Shown here in pieces: positions 40,372 through 49,116 of a stretch of DNA of 64,000 nucleotides. Origin of the DNA: Streptomyces orinoci (lineage in GTDB: Bacteria; Actinomycetota; Actinomycetes; Streptomycetales; Streptomycetaceae). Position 1 is the first letter of the stretch; every line of letters starts with the position of its first letter. The notes under the pieces are model-generated. The model ran no database searches. It saw nothing but the letters and a program-made list of their open reading frames with translations, and had not been told where the DNA came from. Where the stretch lies: assembly GCF_003121295.1 (NCBI RefSeq), contig NZ_PHNC01000006.1, positions 248,001-312,000 of the forward strand, read 5' to 3'. The position numbers and the translations under genes are program-made.

Positions 40372-41649
40372 ATGACCACCACACCCCTGTTGCACCCCGC
40401 TCCGGTTGCCGGAGTGGCCGCGGCGGCCGATATGCCGCCGCTGGACGCCTGGTTGTACCGGCACCAGAGCAGCGGCGCCATGTGTATGACCGCCGGGCTG
40501 CTGGCCTGGTGCACCGGAACCCCGCCCACCCTCGCGGAGTTGCGGGAGCTGGCCGGGGACCGCTGGAAACGCCATCAACGGCTCACCCTGACCCCGGTAT
40601 GCGATACCGCGCCGGACTCCTGGCCCCGCTGGGCCCCGGTCACCGGCTTCGACATGGCCGGCCAGGTGCTGGCGGAGGAGACGGGCCCCGCGCTGGAGGC
40701 ACGGGTGGCCCAGCTGCTCGCCCAGCCGCTGGGCCCCGGCCGGCCGCCCTGGCAGCTGCATCTGCTGCCGGCGGCGGACGGCTTCGCCCTGCTGCTGCGC
40801 GCCCATCACGCCCTGCTGGACGGCAAGTCGCTGATCAGCCTGATGTGCGCCCTGTTCGACGGCCGTCCGGAGCGGCCGGGGCTGCTGCGCCGTCCACTGC
40901 CCCAGGGGCCCTCCCGGCGCGCGGCGCTGGCCCGCGCGCTGGCCGATGCCCTTCCCCGGGCCCGGCCGCTGCCCTTCCATGGGCCGGTGGACGCCCGCCG
41001 GGCGGTCGGCTGGTCCCGGCTGACCAGGGACGAACTGGGCATCGCCCGCGACTCGCTGGCCTCCGGCCGGGCCTCGGCCAATGCCGTCTTCCTGGCCGCG
41101 ACCGCCGGGGCGCTGCGCTCGGCCGGACTGCTGGGGCGGCTGCCGCTGCTGCCGGGGGTGTGCGCCATGGTGCCGGTGGATGTCCGTACCCCGGGCGAGG
41201 CGGTGGCGCTGGGCAACCACTATGCGACGGTGCGGGTGCCGCTGCCCGTCCGGCGCCGTCCGGAGCAACGGCTGGCCGCCCTGGACCGGTTCACCCGGCG
41301 GGCCGCTCTGCACCGGCGGGCCCGCGCCCAGGCGCTGCTGGTCTCCTCCCGCCCGCACCGGACCAACGCGCTGGGCGAGGCGCTGGGCCGCTATGCCGAC
41401 TCCCCGCTGTACTCCTCGCTGCTGTGCAGCAGCCTGGCCAGCCATCTGGGGCCGCTGACCCTGGGCGACGCCCAACTCACCGGGTTCTCCGGCCTGTCAC
41501 CGCTGAGCCCGGGGCATCCGCTGGCGCTCACCATGACGCTGCATGACACCGCGGTGACGATCACCGCGGTGAGCGACCACGCCCATCGCGCCCTGGCCGC
41601 CCGGCTCCCCATGCTGATCGGGGACGAGATCCGGGCCCTGCGGCCCTGA
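40372..41649 (+). CDS. WS/DGAT-like acyltransferase
   Basis: The 425-residue protein has the HHxxxDG catalytic motif of acyl-CoA-dependent transferases (HHALLDG, residues 145-151) within a condensation-like fold. Its general plan (N-terminal half with HHxxxDG, C-terminal SNxxG-like region around ...SLLCSSLASHLGPLTLGDAQLTG) resembles wax-ester synthase/diacylglycerol acyltransferases, but the similarity is partial and it may acylate another alcohol. It would place an acyl chain on a hydroxyl acceptor, possibly one glycosylated by the preceding enzyme. ATG 40372 has AAGGA 6 nt upstream. It is the middle gene of a likely three-gene operon. Confidence 0.75.
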   Translation: MTTTPLLHPAPVAGVAAAADMPPLDAWLYRHQSSGAMCMTAGLLAWCTGTPPTLAELRELAGDRWKRHQRLTLTPVCDTAPDSWPRWAPVTGFDMAGQVLAEETGPALEARVAQLLAQPLGPGRPPWQLHLLPAADGFALLLRAHHALLDGKSLISLMCALFDGRPERPGLLRRPLPQGPSRRAALARALADALPRARPLPFHGPVDARRAVGWSRLTRDELGIARDSLASGRASANAVFLAATAGALRSAGLLGRLPLLPGVCAMVPVDVRTPGEAVALGNHYATVRVPLPVRRRPEQRLAALDRFTRRAALHRRARAQALLVSSRPHRTNALGEALGRYADSPLYSSLLCSSLASHLGPLTLGDAQLTGFSGLSPLSPGHPLALTMTLHDTAVTITAVSDHAHRALAARLPMLIGDEIRALRP

Positions 41650-41734
41650 CCGTGGCCATGGCCTTGAGCAGTAACGTCCGCAGCACGCCGGTCGTTTCAC
41701 TGTCAAGGATGAAACCCCACAAAGGAGACCAACA

Positions 41735-42673
41735 GTGACTTCGCGTACCGCGCTGCTGGAAGAGTACATTCCTCTCACCCTCGGCGGTTACGCATACAGC
41801 GGTCGCATCGTCCACCAGCCCAATGCCACCATGGCGCCCATCGCCCTGGTCGGCGGGGCCTTTCAACACCAGCGCGGCTGGGGCCGGTTGGAGCAGGGTC
41901 TGCTGCGCGAGGCCAGTGTGATCACGGTGGATCTGCCCGGCTGGGGCGGCGCCGACCGGCTGCCCTCCCGGCACGGTTTCGATTTCCTGGCCGAGGCGCT
42001 GGAGCAGCTGCTGGGCAAGGTGGCCCCGTCCACCGTCAATGTGATGGGCGCCTCTTATGGCAGCGGGGTGGCCTACCAGTGGGCGCACCACTGTCCGGAC
42101 CGGGTCGAACGGCTGGCCCTGCTGGGCACCATGGCCCATCTGACCGGCCATGTGCGCGGCCGTATCGCCCATCTGCTGCGGCTGGCCGAGGGGGACGACC
42201 GTAGCGAGTTCGTCCGGAATGTGCTGGACGTCATGATGTGCTCCGCACCCCAGATCACGGTGTGCCGCCGTCCCACCGCCGTGCGCTGTCTGACCCGGGC
42301 GCTGCACGAGCTGAGTGCGGAGGACATCGTCAAGTACCGTGATAATACCGAGCGTTTGCTGCGGATGCCGGGCCTGCCGCACACCCCGGCGATCCGGGTG
42401 CCGGTGCTGGTGGCGACCGGGGAGCACGACCCGCTGACCACCCCGGCGCTCAGCCGGGAGGCCGCCTGCCGGTTCAGCGATGTCCGGTTCACCACCTTCA
42501 AGGACGCCGACCATCTGGTCCATCTGGAGCGGCCGGCCGAACTGGTGGATCTGCTCGGCCGGTTCTTCTCCGGCGCACCGCTGGCCGGCCTGGAGTACTG
42601 CCACCCGGTGGAGTATCCGGGCCGGACCGCCCGCCGTCCGCTGCCGGGGCCGCGCGCCAGCGCCGAGAACTGA
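41735..42673 (+). CDS. Alpha/beta-fold hydrolase
   Basis: The 312-residue protein has VDLPGWGGADRLP (strand 3/4 region), the nucleophile elbow NVMGASYGSGVAYQWA (GxSxG, Ser in GASYG), GEHDPLTTPALS (acid) and FKDADHLVHLERP (His). No signal peptide is seen, so it probably acts in the cytoplasm as an esterase, lactonase or thioesterase. The 85-bp gap and own AAAGGAG ribosome site at GTG 41735 leave open a separate promoter, but it ends the glycosyltransferase-acyltransferase set and is followed by a strong terminator. The substrate is unknown. Confidence 0.82.
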   Translation: MTSRTALLEEYIPLTLGGYAYSGRIVHQPNATMAPIALVGGAFQHQRGWGRLEQGLLREASVITVDLPGWGGADRLPSRHGFDFLAEALEQLLGKVAPSTVNVMGASYGSGVAYQWAHHCPDRVERLALLGTMAHLTGHVRGRIAHLLRLAEGDDRSEFVRNVLDVMMCSAPQITVCRRPTAVRCLTRALHELSAEDIVKYRDNTERLLRMPGLPHTPAIRVPVLVATGEHDPLTTPALSREAACRFSDVRFTTFKDADHLVHLERPAELVDLLGRFFSGAPLAGLEYCHPVEYPGRTARRPLPGPRASAEN

Positions 42674-42717
42674 CCACTCCCGCCCGGCCCCCGGTGGCCG
42701 GGGCCGGGCGGGAGTGG
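42674..42717. terminator. Strong bidirectional terminator
   Basis: A perfect 18-bp stem (CCACTCCCGCCCGGCCCC, 42674-42691, with 42700-42717) with an 8-nt loop lies between the convergent hydrolase and D,D-carboxypeptidase genes. Confidence 0.85.
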
Positions 42718-42722
42718 CCGTC

Positions 42723-43652
42723 TCAGTCCTCGTGGGCCGCCGGAGGCAGTTGGCGCAGTACGAACTTGGTGTGCGTGTGGTAGGCGTAGTCCAGCATCTT
42801 GGCCGCGTCCTGGTAGCGGGTGGCCGGGTCGTTGAGCACCACGCCGATGACCGTACGGCCGTGCCGCTTGGCGGCGAACACCAGGCAGGGTCCGGCGGCC
42901 CGGGTGGAGCCGGTCTTGACCCCGAACACGCCCTCGTAGGAACCCAGCAGCTTATTGGTGTTGTACCAGGTGTAGACGCGGTTGCGGTTGAGCGCCTTCT
43001 GCTTGGTGCTCATTGCCTTCATCACCGTGACCAGCGTGCTGTTGCCCAGCGAATGCCGGGCCAGCACCGCCAGATCACGCGGGGTGGAGTGGTTGCCGCC
43101 GGAGGAGATTCCGTCGAAGGAGTCGAACTTGGTGTTCTTCAGATGCAGTTCGGCGGCCTTCTTGTTCATCCTGGCGATAAACGACTTGGTGCGCTGGGCC
43201 TCGCTGCCGCCGCTGCCCAGCGAGTCGGCCAGCGCATAGGCCGCGTCGCAGCCGGAGGGCAGCATCAGCGCGTACAGCAGCTGCCGTACGGTCAGCTTGT
43301 CCCCGGTGCGCAGATCGGCGGAGCTGGCACCGTGTTTGACCACATAGTCGCGGTAGGACTGCTTGATGGCCACCTGCTTGTTCAGATCGGTGTGGCCGTC
43401 CAGCACCACCACCGCCGTCATGATCTTTGTGGTGCTGGCCACCTCCCGCCGCACCTCGGCATTCTTGCCCCACAACTGGCGGCCGGTGCCGCTGTCCAGC
43501 AGATAGGCGCCCTGGGCGCCGATCCCGGCGGGACCGCCGGCCTGGGGTTCGGCACTGGCATCGGCGGCCGGAAGTGCGACGGCCAGGGCAGCCGTGGACG
43601 CGGTCAGCGCCGCCGTCCAGCGGTGGACCGCACTGCCCCCACGTGGCTCCAT
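42723..43652 (-). CDS. D-alanyl-D-alanine carboxypeptidase (DacA/PBP5-like)
   Basis: The 309-residue exported enzyme has a signal peptide to about residue 35 and the S11 penicillin-binding motifs: Ser73-x-x-Lys76 (STTK), SGC at 133-135 in LPSGCDAA, and KTG at 246-248. It trims the terminal D-Ala of peptidoglycan stem peptides. The SxN motif reads SGC, which is common in actinobacterial DacA proteins and not a sign of inactivation. ATG 43652 has GGAG 6 nt upstream. The phospholipase D gene lies upstream on the same strand, 91 bp away. No C-terminal TM anchor is present, so it is probably soluble or wall-bound. Confidence 0.93.
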   Translation of the reverse strand: MEPRGGSAVHRWTAALTASTAALAVALPAADASAEPQAGGPAGIGAQGAYLLDSGTGRQLWGKNAEVRREVASTTKIMTAVVVLDGHTDLNKQVAIKQSYRDYVVKHGASSADLRTGDKLTVRQLLYALMLPSGCDAAYALADSLGSGGSEAQRTKSFIARMNKKAAELHLKNTKFDSFDGISSGGNHSTPRDLAVLARHSLGNSTLVTVMKAMSTKQKALNRNRVYTWYNTNKLLGSYEGVFGVKTGSTRAAGPCLVFAAKRHGRTVIGVVLNDPATRYQDAAKMLDYAYHTHTKFVLRQLPPAAHED

Positions 43653-43743
43653 TGAGACTCCAGATTCCTTGTCGGTCGGGTGGTGTTCAGGCGCGACCGC
43701 ATGGTGGCACCCGTTCCGGCGCGACGGGAAATCCGTTGGCCGC

Positions 43744-45360
43744 CTAGTTGACGCCGATGCCGCGCTCGTAGTCGAACAGGGCGGTGGCCCGGGACCAGCG
43801 CCACTCCGGCTCCAGCAGGTCCTTCTCCAGCCGGGCGGCGGCGGCCGGGCTCTCCACGAGGTAGCCGAAGTCCTGGAGCCAGGAGGGATAGAGGTTCTTG
43901 GAGCCGATGTAGAAGGTGGAGTCGTCCACCAGCAGCAGCTTGTGATGCAGCGGATAGGGGTGGCCGTCGGCCCACCTGGGGGCGTCGGAGCTGCGGAACG
44001 AGGCCAGTTGCAGATGCCCGTTCATCGCCCGCCGGGCGCTCGCCCCGTCCCCGGTGATCCGCTCCAGCCGGCCCCGCAGCGCCTCGGCGAGCTCCGACAG
44101 CGAGCGGATCTGCGAATAGCCTCCGCTGCCGACGGCGCCCCGGTTGGCGGGATCGCTGACCACGATGCGGACGTTGACCCCGGCGGCCAGCCTGGCGGCC
44201 AGGGCGTCATAGAGCCGGACGTCATAGCGGGCGATCGGCGGGCAGGTGGCGTTGAGGTCCTGCTGGGAGATCAGCACGCTCTTCTTCGCGCTCTCCACCA
44301 GGGTGCGCAGTGCGCTCTCCTCGGGGTTGACGGTGTCATAGTCGCGGTCCGCATTGGTGTTGTCGTGCAGCCCCACCCCGCACCGGGTGTCGGACGCCTC
44401 GGGAACACGCGGCCGGAAGACGGACTTCTCGTCCCGCTTCTCGATCCCCACCCCCAGTCCGCCCACCGCGAGCACCGGTATGGCACCGCTCCGCGCACCG
44501 GCCCCGGAACCGGCCTCTCCCGCCAGCTTCGCCATACAGCCGGTGCCCCGGGAGGCCGCATACCAGACGCTGGCCACATTGCCCTTGTTGCGGCAGGTCC
44601 ACCCCCAGAGCCGGTCCAGATAACGCCCGGCGGTGCCCGCCGCCGGACCGGTCAGCGCCATGTCCAGATCCGTCACCGGATGGGCGGTGTCGAGATAGTC
44701 GTCCTTCCAGCCGTTGATGCCGCCGGTGACCGCCGACCTGCCGTCCACCACCAGGAGTTTGGAGTGGTTCCAGGAGAAGGCGGTCTTGGAGGTGGTCATC
44801 GAGGCGACATTCAGCTCCACCCGGCCGGCCGCCTCCTTGCCCAGTTCGCGCCACAGCTCGTCCCGGTAGACGGAGGGCAGCACATTGAGGTGGTAGACCG
44901 GCGCGGCCCCCACCAGCACCCGCACCTTCAGCCGGTTCCCCTTCCCGGTGGCCGCCTTGAGCCCGGCCACCACGGCCTCCTGGAACCGCCCGTTGGGGAA
45001 CGGCGCCAGCGTGGAGATGTCCACGGTGTGCCGCGCCCCGGCGATGTTCTCCCGCATCCTCTCCAGCAGCCGCTCACTGCCCGGACGCTCAGCGCACCGG
45101 TCGTCCCCCCAGCAACCGGGCGTCTGCAACAGCCAGTCGCCGCTCCGGCCTCCCGAATCATCCAGCCGGTTGCCGTCGGTACGCTGCCAGACATCCCCCT
45201 CCAGCCCGGGCGAGACCTGCCGCAGCGTGCGCTCTACGGCATCCAGATGCGGGGCACCCCCCTCCTCACCGGCCACCGCCGGAGCGGCCGGGAGGGTACT
45301 GACGGTGACGGCCGTCAGCACGGCGAGCGAAGCCAAGCGGGCGGGCTTGTGGCGGAACAT
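43744..45360 (-). CDS. Secreted phospholipase D-like protein (two HKD motifs)
   Basis: The 538-residue exported protein has a Sec signal peptide (cleavage near AVAGEEG, residue 31) and two HxKxxxxD motifs: His199-Lys201-Asp206 ([11 protein letters not shown]...GGINGW) and His472-Lys474-Asp479 ([23 protein letters not shown]). The layout matches streptomycete PLD, which hydrolyses or transphosphatidylates phospholipids, though an insertion around 270-330 is longer and variable. ATG 45360 has AAAGGA 6 nt upstream; the TTG two codons earlier is less likely. A well-formed promoter (TTCAAC-17-TATATA) sits at 45378-45406. DacA follows on the same strand. Confidence 0.9.
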   Translation of the reverse strand: MFRHKPARLASLAVLTAVTVSTLPAAPAVAGEEGGAPHLDAVERTLRQVSPGLEGDVWQRTDGNRLDDSGGRSGDWLLQTPGCWGDDRCAERPGSERLLERMRENIAGARHTVDISTLAPFPNGRFQEAVVAGLKAATGKGNRLKVRVLVGAAPVYHLNVLPSVYRDELWRELGKEAAGRVELNVASMTTSKTAFSWNHSKLLVVDGRSAVTGGINGWKDDYLDTAHPVTDLDMALTGPAAGTAGRYLDRLWGWTCRNKGNVASVWYAASRGTGCMAKLAGEAGSGAGARSGAIPVLAVGGLGVGIEKRDEKSVFRPRVPEASDTRCGVGLHDNTNADRDYDTVNPEESALRTLVESAKKSVLISQQDLNATCPPIARYDVRLYDALAARLAAGVNVRIVVSDPANRGAVGSGGYSQIRSLSELAEALRGRLERITGDGASARRAMNGHLQLASFRSSDAPRWADGHPYPLHHKLLLVDDSTFYIGSKNLYPSWLQDFGYLVESPAAAARLEKDLLEPEWRWSRATALFDYERGIGVN

Positions 45361-45377
45361 GCTCAATCCTTTGACGA

Positions 45378-45406
45378 TATATAGGCGATTGGCGTGATGA
45401 GTTGAA
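45378..45406 (-). promoter_or_regulatory. Vegetative-type promoter of phospholipase D gene
   Basis: On the minus strand TTCAAC (45401-45406) is followed after 17 bp by TATATA (45378-45383), 17 bp before the ATG at 45360. It lies in an AT-rich patch unusual for this window. Confidence 0.6.
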
Positions 45407-45508
45407 CTTTTAACGTCATCTCCTGATCAACTGGGCAGAAGGCACCAGCCGCACCTGCGGAGCGGCAGTGGGCCCCGCCCAAGCCCCGGCTGCCCTGCCA
45501 ACCGCGCC

Positions 45509-45700
45509 TCATTCCGGGCAGGTTGCCGAGCTTCCGGGCTCCCCAAGCGCTATGGGCCCAGGTCGCCCTGTCCCTGGTACACACCCGTGGTATGGCTTCA
45601 ACGCGCCTTCGCTCAGGCGCAGTTGCTGTTCGGCACCGGCGATGGTCACCGCAGCGGTGTTGAATTGCGAGAAGTCCAGTTGCGAGTTGCCGTCCGGCAT
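45509..45700 (-). pseudogene. Truncated small gene remnant with intact start
   Basis: An ATG at 45700 with an excellent GGAGGGG site 5 nt upstream begins MPDGNSQLDFSQFNTAAV, then TIAGAEQQLRLSEGALK. This short acidic, helical start resembles those of small WXG100/ESX-like actinobacterial proteins. After about 35 residues the frame continues with Pro/Gly-rich sequence and atypical codons (GTA CCA GGG ACA) to a stop at 45509, as if the gene were broken near 45595. I therefore call it a probable decayed remnant. The family guess is weak; it might also be a real short peptide gene. Confidence 0.35.
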
Positions 45701-46013
45701 GGATCCCCTCCGGAACGTTCCAGATGGTCTGGACAACCCGAGTCGCGTGTAGTGGGACGCATCGGCTGTGGCTACCGGTGCGCAGGGTTCGGCAGTCTCG
45801 TCGAGCTCGTTCCACCACTCCCGCCTGACCGTCAGCGCCCCCCGCGGGTTGGCCTACCCGTACCACCACATCCACAACTGACAACCCACCTTGGCTCCCG
45901 CGCCGTCCTCGGGGCCTTCGCCCTCACAACGCCCACTGTCGGGGCCGGGCTGTTCGAGCCGGCGCAGCCCATCTGCACATCCCGGAATACCCCCTGGCGG
46001 GGAGGAATAGCAC
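45701..46013. other. Intergenic region upstream of the M23-lectin gene
   Basis: Contains the start-side promoter of the truncated minus-strand gene and, toward 46013, the promoter of the M23 gene. Base composition is lower in GC than neighbouring genes. No clear promoter boxes or repeats could be assigned. Confidence 0.45.
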
Positions 46014-47534
46014 ATGCTTCATGGTCTTTCCCGATACTCAGTGCATTTCGCTTTCGCGACAGCAGTCGCCCTGCTGTTGTCGCTGGTGACCACGTCCCCG
46101 GCCGCCGCTGTCCAAGCCGCCGGATTCGCCGCCTCCTGCCCGGCGGCCGGCTTTATCTCCGATCCCTATGGCGGAGCCCGGGACCACGACGGTATCGACA
46201 TCGCCAATGCCCGCGGCACGCCGATCTATGCGGTAGGCGACGGCGAGGTCATCAACTCCGGCCCCGCCCAGGGCTATGGCCAGTGGATCCGCATTCTGCA
46301 CCCCGACGGAACGGTGACCGAGTACGGGCACATGTATGAGCGGGACGTCGCAGTGGGCGATCATGTCACGGCAGGTCAGCAGATTGCGCTCATGGGTGCC
46401 GAAGGCGAGGCCACCGGCCCTCATCTCCATCTGCGGGTGCGCCGCGACACCAGCATGAGCCATGGCATAGACCCCATTCCCTATCTCGCAGAACGCGGGG
46501 TGGTCATCCCGTGCACGCCGGGACAGCGCCCCGGGCCGCCGCCATTGGTGTATCCGGTGGAGTCGGGCCGAGTGGTGTCGGCGCGGTCGGCCGACGGCCG
46601 GCTGGAGGTGTTCGCGGCCGGGGCGGACGGCGTGCACCACGCCTGGCAGTCACAGGTGAACGGCAACTGGTCGGAGTGGGAGCGACTGGGCGGCCCGGGC
46701 AATGCACGACTCGCCATCGCACCCAATGCCGACGGACGCCTGGAAGCCTTCGCCATCAACGGCGACACCGCCCAGCACCGCTACCAACTCTCCCCCTCCG
46801 GAACCTGGTCCGACTGGGAACCCTTCGGCACCGGCGGAAACAGCCTCACCGCCGGAGTCAACGCCGACGGCCGTATCGAGGTATTCGCCTCCGGCCCAAC
46901 GGGAATCTTCCACAAATACCAGAACGCCCCCAACAGCGGCTGGTCCAACTGGGAACCCACCGGCGGAGGTCCTGCTGCCGGCCTGGTGAAGATGGAGAAA
47001 GCTCCTGACGGCCGTCTTGAAGTATTCGCGCTCAACGACAAGCTCTTTCAGCACCAATACCAGGTCGCTGTCAATGGTGGTTGGTCGCAGTGGGAGGACT
47101 TCGGCGGCGGCGGTCACGACATGACCGTCAACCACAATGCGGATGGCCGCCTCGAGGTGTTCGCCTCCGGCCCCGAGGGAGTGTTCCACAAGTACCAGAA
47201 CAACCCCACGAGTTGGTCGGGCTGGGAGCCCACGCACGGCCCCGTGAATGCTCAGCTCACCAGCGGCCGTACCGCCGACGGGCGTGTGGAGGTCTTTGCC
47301 GTCAATGGTGATGTCGCCATGCACACCTGGCAGAAGGGCCTGAACGCTCCTTACAGCGACTGGGACAACTTCGGCACCGGCGGCACCGCGATCACTGCCG
47401 CCAGTAATGCCGACGGTCGCATCGAGGTCTTCGGGACGAGCCAGGCCGGGGTCCACCACAGATGGCAGACCGGCTTCAGCACCTGGTCCCCATGGGACTG
47501 GGTCAACAGCACCTCCGGTCCCCCCATCACCTGA
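46014..47534 (+). CDS. Secreted M23 endopeptidase with seven-bladed PLL-like propeller
   Basis: The 506-residue protein has a Sec signal peptide (cleavage near AAVQAAG, about 33), an M23 (lysostaphin-type) domain at about 40-165 and a seven-repeat tail at about 180-506. Zinc ligands are His58, Asp62 (HDGID) and His139 (PHLHLRV), with catalytic His106 (YGHM) and His137. The enzyme should cut peptide bridges of peptidoglycan. The tail repeats carry DGRLEVFA-like motifs followed by HxWQ and a W-x-x-W-E pair, as in seven-bladed PLL-type lectins that bind fucosylated or O-methylated sugars. ATG 46014 has GGAGG 8 nt upstream. A lysozyme-like gene with an almost identical tail follows after 23 bp. 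Confidence 0.88.
   Translation: MLHGLSRYSVHFAFATAVALLLSLVTTSPAAAVQAAGFAASCPAAGFISDPYGGARDHDGIDIANARGTPIYAVGDGEVINSGPAQGYGQWIRILHPDGTVTEYGHMYERDVAVGDHVTAGQQIALMGAEGEATGPHLHLRVRRDTSMSHGIDPIPYLAERGVVIPCTPGQRPGPPPLVYPVESGRVVSARSADGRLEVFAAGADGVHHAWQSQVNGNWSEWERLGGPGNARLAIAPNADGRLEAFAINGDTAQHRYQLSPSGTWSDWEPFGTGGNSLTAGVNADGRIEVFASGPTGIFHKYQNAPNSGWSNWEPTGGGPAAGLVKMEKAPDGRLEVFALNDKLFQHQYQVAVNGGWSQWEDFGGGGHDMTVNHNADGRLEVFASGPEGVFHKYQNNPTSWSGWEPTHGPVNAQLTSGRTADGRVEVFAVNGDVAMHTWQKGLNAPYSDWDNFGTGGTAITAASNADGRIEVFGTSQAGVHHRWQTGFSTWSPWDWVNSTSGPPIT
46551..47534 (+). repeat. 984-bp near-identical repeat, copy 1 (propeller tail of M23 gene)
   Basis: This segment lines up without gaps with 48068-49051 (offset 1517 bp). 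The first 425 bp (46551-46975) showed no mismatch to copy 2. Differences cluster around 46976-47075, 47267-47280 and 47387-47405, with identical blocks between. The pattern points to recent duplication or gene conversion. Confidence 0.92.
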
Positions 47535-47557
47535 TTCGCCATCTCAAGAGGCAACAG

Positions 47558-49051
47558 ATGAGAAGATATCCGCGCTCCCGGCGAGCGAGAACGACTTCGC
47601 CGGCACGAGGCGCTTACCACCGCATCGCATTATCGATGTTGGCCGCGCTGCTTGTTGCGGCGGGTGTGCTCACCGGCGCCTCACCGGCGCAGGCCGCCCC
47701 GAGTGATCTGTGCGCCCAGGTCGGCTATAACGCGGGCTGGCGCGGCCAGGCCCTGGAACTCGCCGTCGCCGTCGCACTGGCCGAGTCCAGCTGCAACCCC
47801 GCCGCGTCCAATACGACCAACAACAGCCCGGCATCGACCGACCGCGGGCTGTGGCAGATAAACAACTACTGGCATAAGGAGGTTGACGACGACTGCGCCT
47901 ACAACGCCCAATGCAATGCGAACGCGGCCTACCGCATCTCCAACGGCGGGCGAAACTGGGAGCCCTGGTCCACCTACCAGGAAGGGGCTCATCTGCGGCA
48001 TATGGATGAGGCACGCGCCGCGGTGGCCCGTCTCGGGAACCCGGGCACTGGACCCGCGCCGCTGGTATATCCGGTGGAGTCGGGCCGAGTGGTGTCGGCG
48101 CGGTCGGCCGACGGCCGGCTGGAGGTGTTCGCGGCCGGGGCGGACGGCGTGCACCACGCCTGGCAGTCACAGGTGAACGGCAACTGGTCGGAGTGGGAGC
48201 GACTGGGCGGCCCGGGCAATGCACGACTCGCCATCGCACCCAATGCCGACGGACGCCTGGAAGCCTTCGCCATCAACGGCGACACCGCCCAGCACCGCTA
48301 CCAACTCTCCCCCTCCGGAACCTGGTCCGACTGGGAACCCTTCGGCACCGGCGGAAACAGCCTCACCGCCGGAGTCAACGCCGACGGCCGTATCGAGGTA
48401 TTCGCCTCCGGCCCAACGGGAATCTTCCACAAATACCAGAACGCCCCCAACAGCGGCTGGTCCAACTGGGAACCCACCGGCGGAGGTCCTGCCGGCAGTC
48501 GCCTGAAGATGGAGAAGTCTGTTGACGGGCGTCTTGAAGTATTCGCGCTCAATGGGAACACGTTCCGGCATCAGTACCAGACGGCCGTCAATGGTGGTTG
48601 GTCGCAGTGGGAGGACTTCGGCGGCGGCGGTCACGACATGACCGTCAACCACAATGCGGATGGCCGCCTCGAGGTGTTCGCCTCCGGGCCCGAGGGAGTG
48701 TTCCACAAGTACCAGAACAACCCCACGAGTTGGTCGGGCTGGGAGCCCACGCACGGCCCCGTGAATGCCCAGCTCACCAGCAGCCGCAGTCCTGACGGGC
48801 GTGTGGAGGTCTTTGCCGTCAATGGTGATGTCGCCATGCACACCTGGCAGAAGGGCCTGAACGCTCCTTACAGCGACTGGGACAACTTCGGCACGGGTGG
48901 CACCGAGGTCAACGCGGGCACCAATGCCGATGGTCGCATCGAGGTCTTCGGGACGAGCCAGGCCGGGGTCCACCACAGATGGCAGACCGGCTTCAGCACC
49001 TGGTCCCAGTGGGACTGGGTCAACAGCACCTCCGGTCCCCCCATCACCTGA
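47558..49051 (+). CDS. Secreted lysozyme/SLT-like muramidase with seven-bladed PLL-like propeller
   Basis: The 497-residue protein has a signal peptide (TM-like core MLAALLVAAGVLTGA, cleavage near QAAPSD, about 47), a compact lysozyme-like domain (about 50-160) and a seven-blade tail (about 170-497). The domain shows ALAESSCNP (probable catalytic Glu76), TDRGLWQINNYWH, CAYNAQCNANAAYRIS and WEPWSTYQEG, the layout of actinobacterial transglycosylase-like/SLT folds that cleave the glycan backbone. The tail is nearly identical in DNA and protein to that of the M23 gene upstream, implying the same ligand. ATG 47558 has AGAGG 7 nt upstream; only 23 bp separate it from the M23 gene, so both are likely one operon. 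Confidence 0.85.
   Translation: MRRYPRSRRARTTSPARGAYHRIALSMLAALLVAAGVLTGASPAQAAPSDLCAQVGYNAGWRGQALELAVAVALAESSCNPAASNTTNNSPASTDRGLWQINNYWHKEVDDDCAYNAQCNANAAYRISNGGRNWEPWSTYQEGAHLRHMDEARAAVARLGNPGTGPAPLVYPVESGRVVSARSADGRLEVFAAGADGVHHAWQSQVNGNWSEWERLGGPGNARLAIAPNADGRLEAFAINGDTAQHRYQLSPSGTWSDWEPFGTGGNSLTAGVNADGRIEVFASGPTGIFHKYQNAPNSGWSNWEPTGGGPAGSRLKMEKSVDGRLEVFALNGNTFRHQYQTAVNGGWSQWEDFGGGGHDMTVNHNADGRLEVFASGPEGVFHKYQNNPTSWSGWEPTHGPVNAQLTSSRSPDGRVEVFAVNGDVAMHTWQKGLNAPYSDWDNFGTGGTEVNAGTNADGRIEVFGTSQAGVHHRWQTGFSTWSQWDWVNSTSGPPIT
48068..49051 (+). repeat. 984-bp near-identical repeat, copy 2 (propeller tail of lysozyme-like gene)
   Basis: Second copy of the propeller-coding segment, collinear with 46551-47534. 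Identity continues for the stop codon and a further seven bases (TTCGCCA) beyond it, then ends. Confidence 0.92.
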
Positions 49052-49059
49052 TTCGCCAC

Positions 49060-49096
49060 CGCGCCCGGCCAGGGTGACAAGTCCTGGCCGGGCGCG
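49060..49096 (+). terminator. Hairpin between lysozyme-like and GH43-like genes
   Basis: A perfect 14-bp stem (CGCGCCCGGCCAGG, 49060-49073, with 49083-49096) and a 9-nt loop lie directly before the GH43-like gene. It may end or attenuate the M23-lysozyme transcript. Confidence 0.75.
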
Positions 49097-49116
49097 GCAT
49101 CCCTCCCGGAGGACTT

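Noticed and set aside
43238..43260. SGC in place of SxN in the D,D-carboxypeptidase as an inactivating change
   Set aside because: SGC is common at this position in actinobacterial DacA-type enzymes; STTK and KTG are intact.
42480..43655. 391-codon plus-strand frame opposite the D,D-carboxypeptidase
   Set aside because: Gly/Val/Gln-rich antisense frame without motifs; the minus strand encodes intact DacA.
45385..45420. PHO-box-like GTTCAAC/GTTAAAA motif before phospholipase D
   Set aside because: Spacing of the half-repeats does not fit the 11-bp direct repeats of PhoP boxes; a plain -35/-10 promoter explains the sequence better.
46551..49051. Possible CRISPR-like or satellite repeat
   Set aside because: The repeats are coding, 984 bp long, only two copies, and each encodes seven propeller blades in frame.
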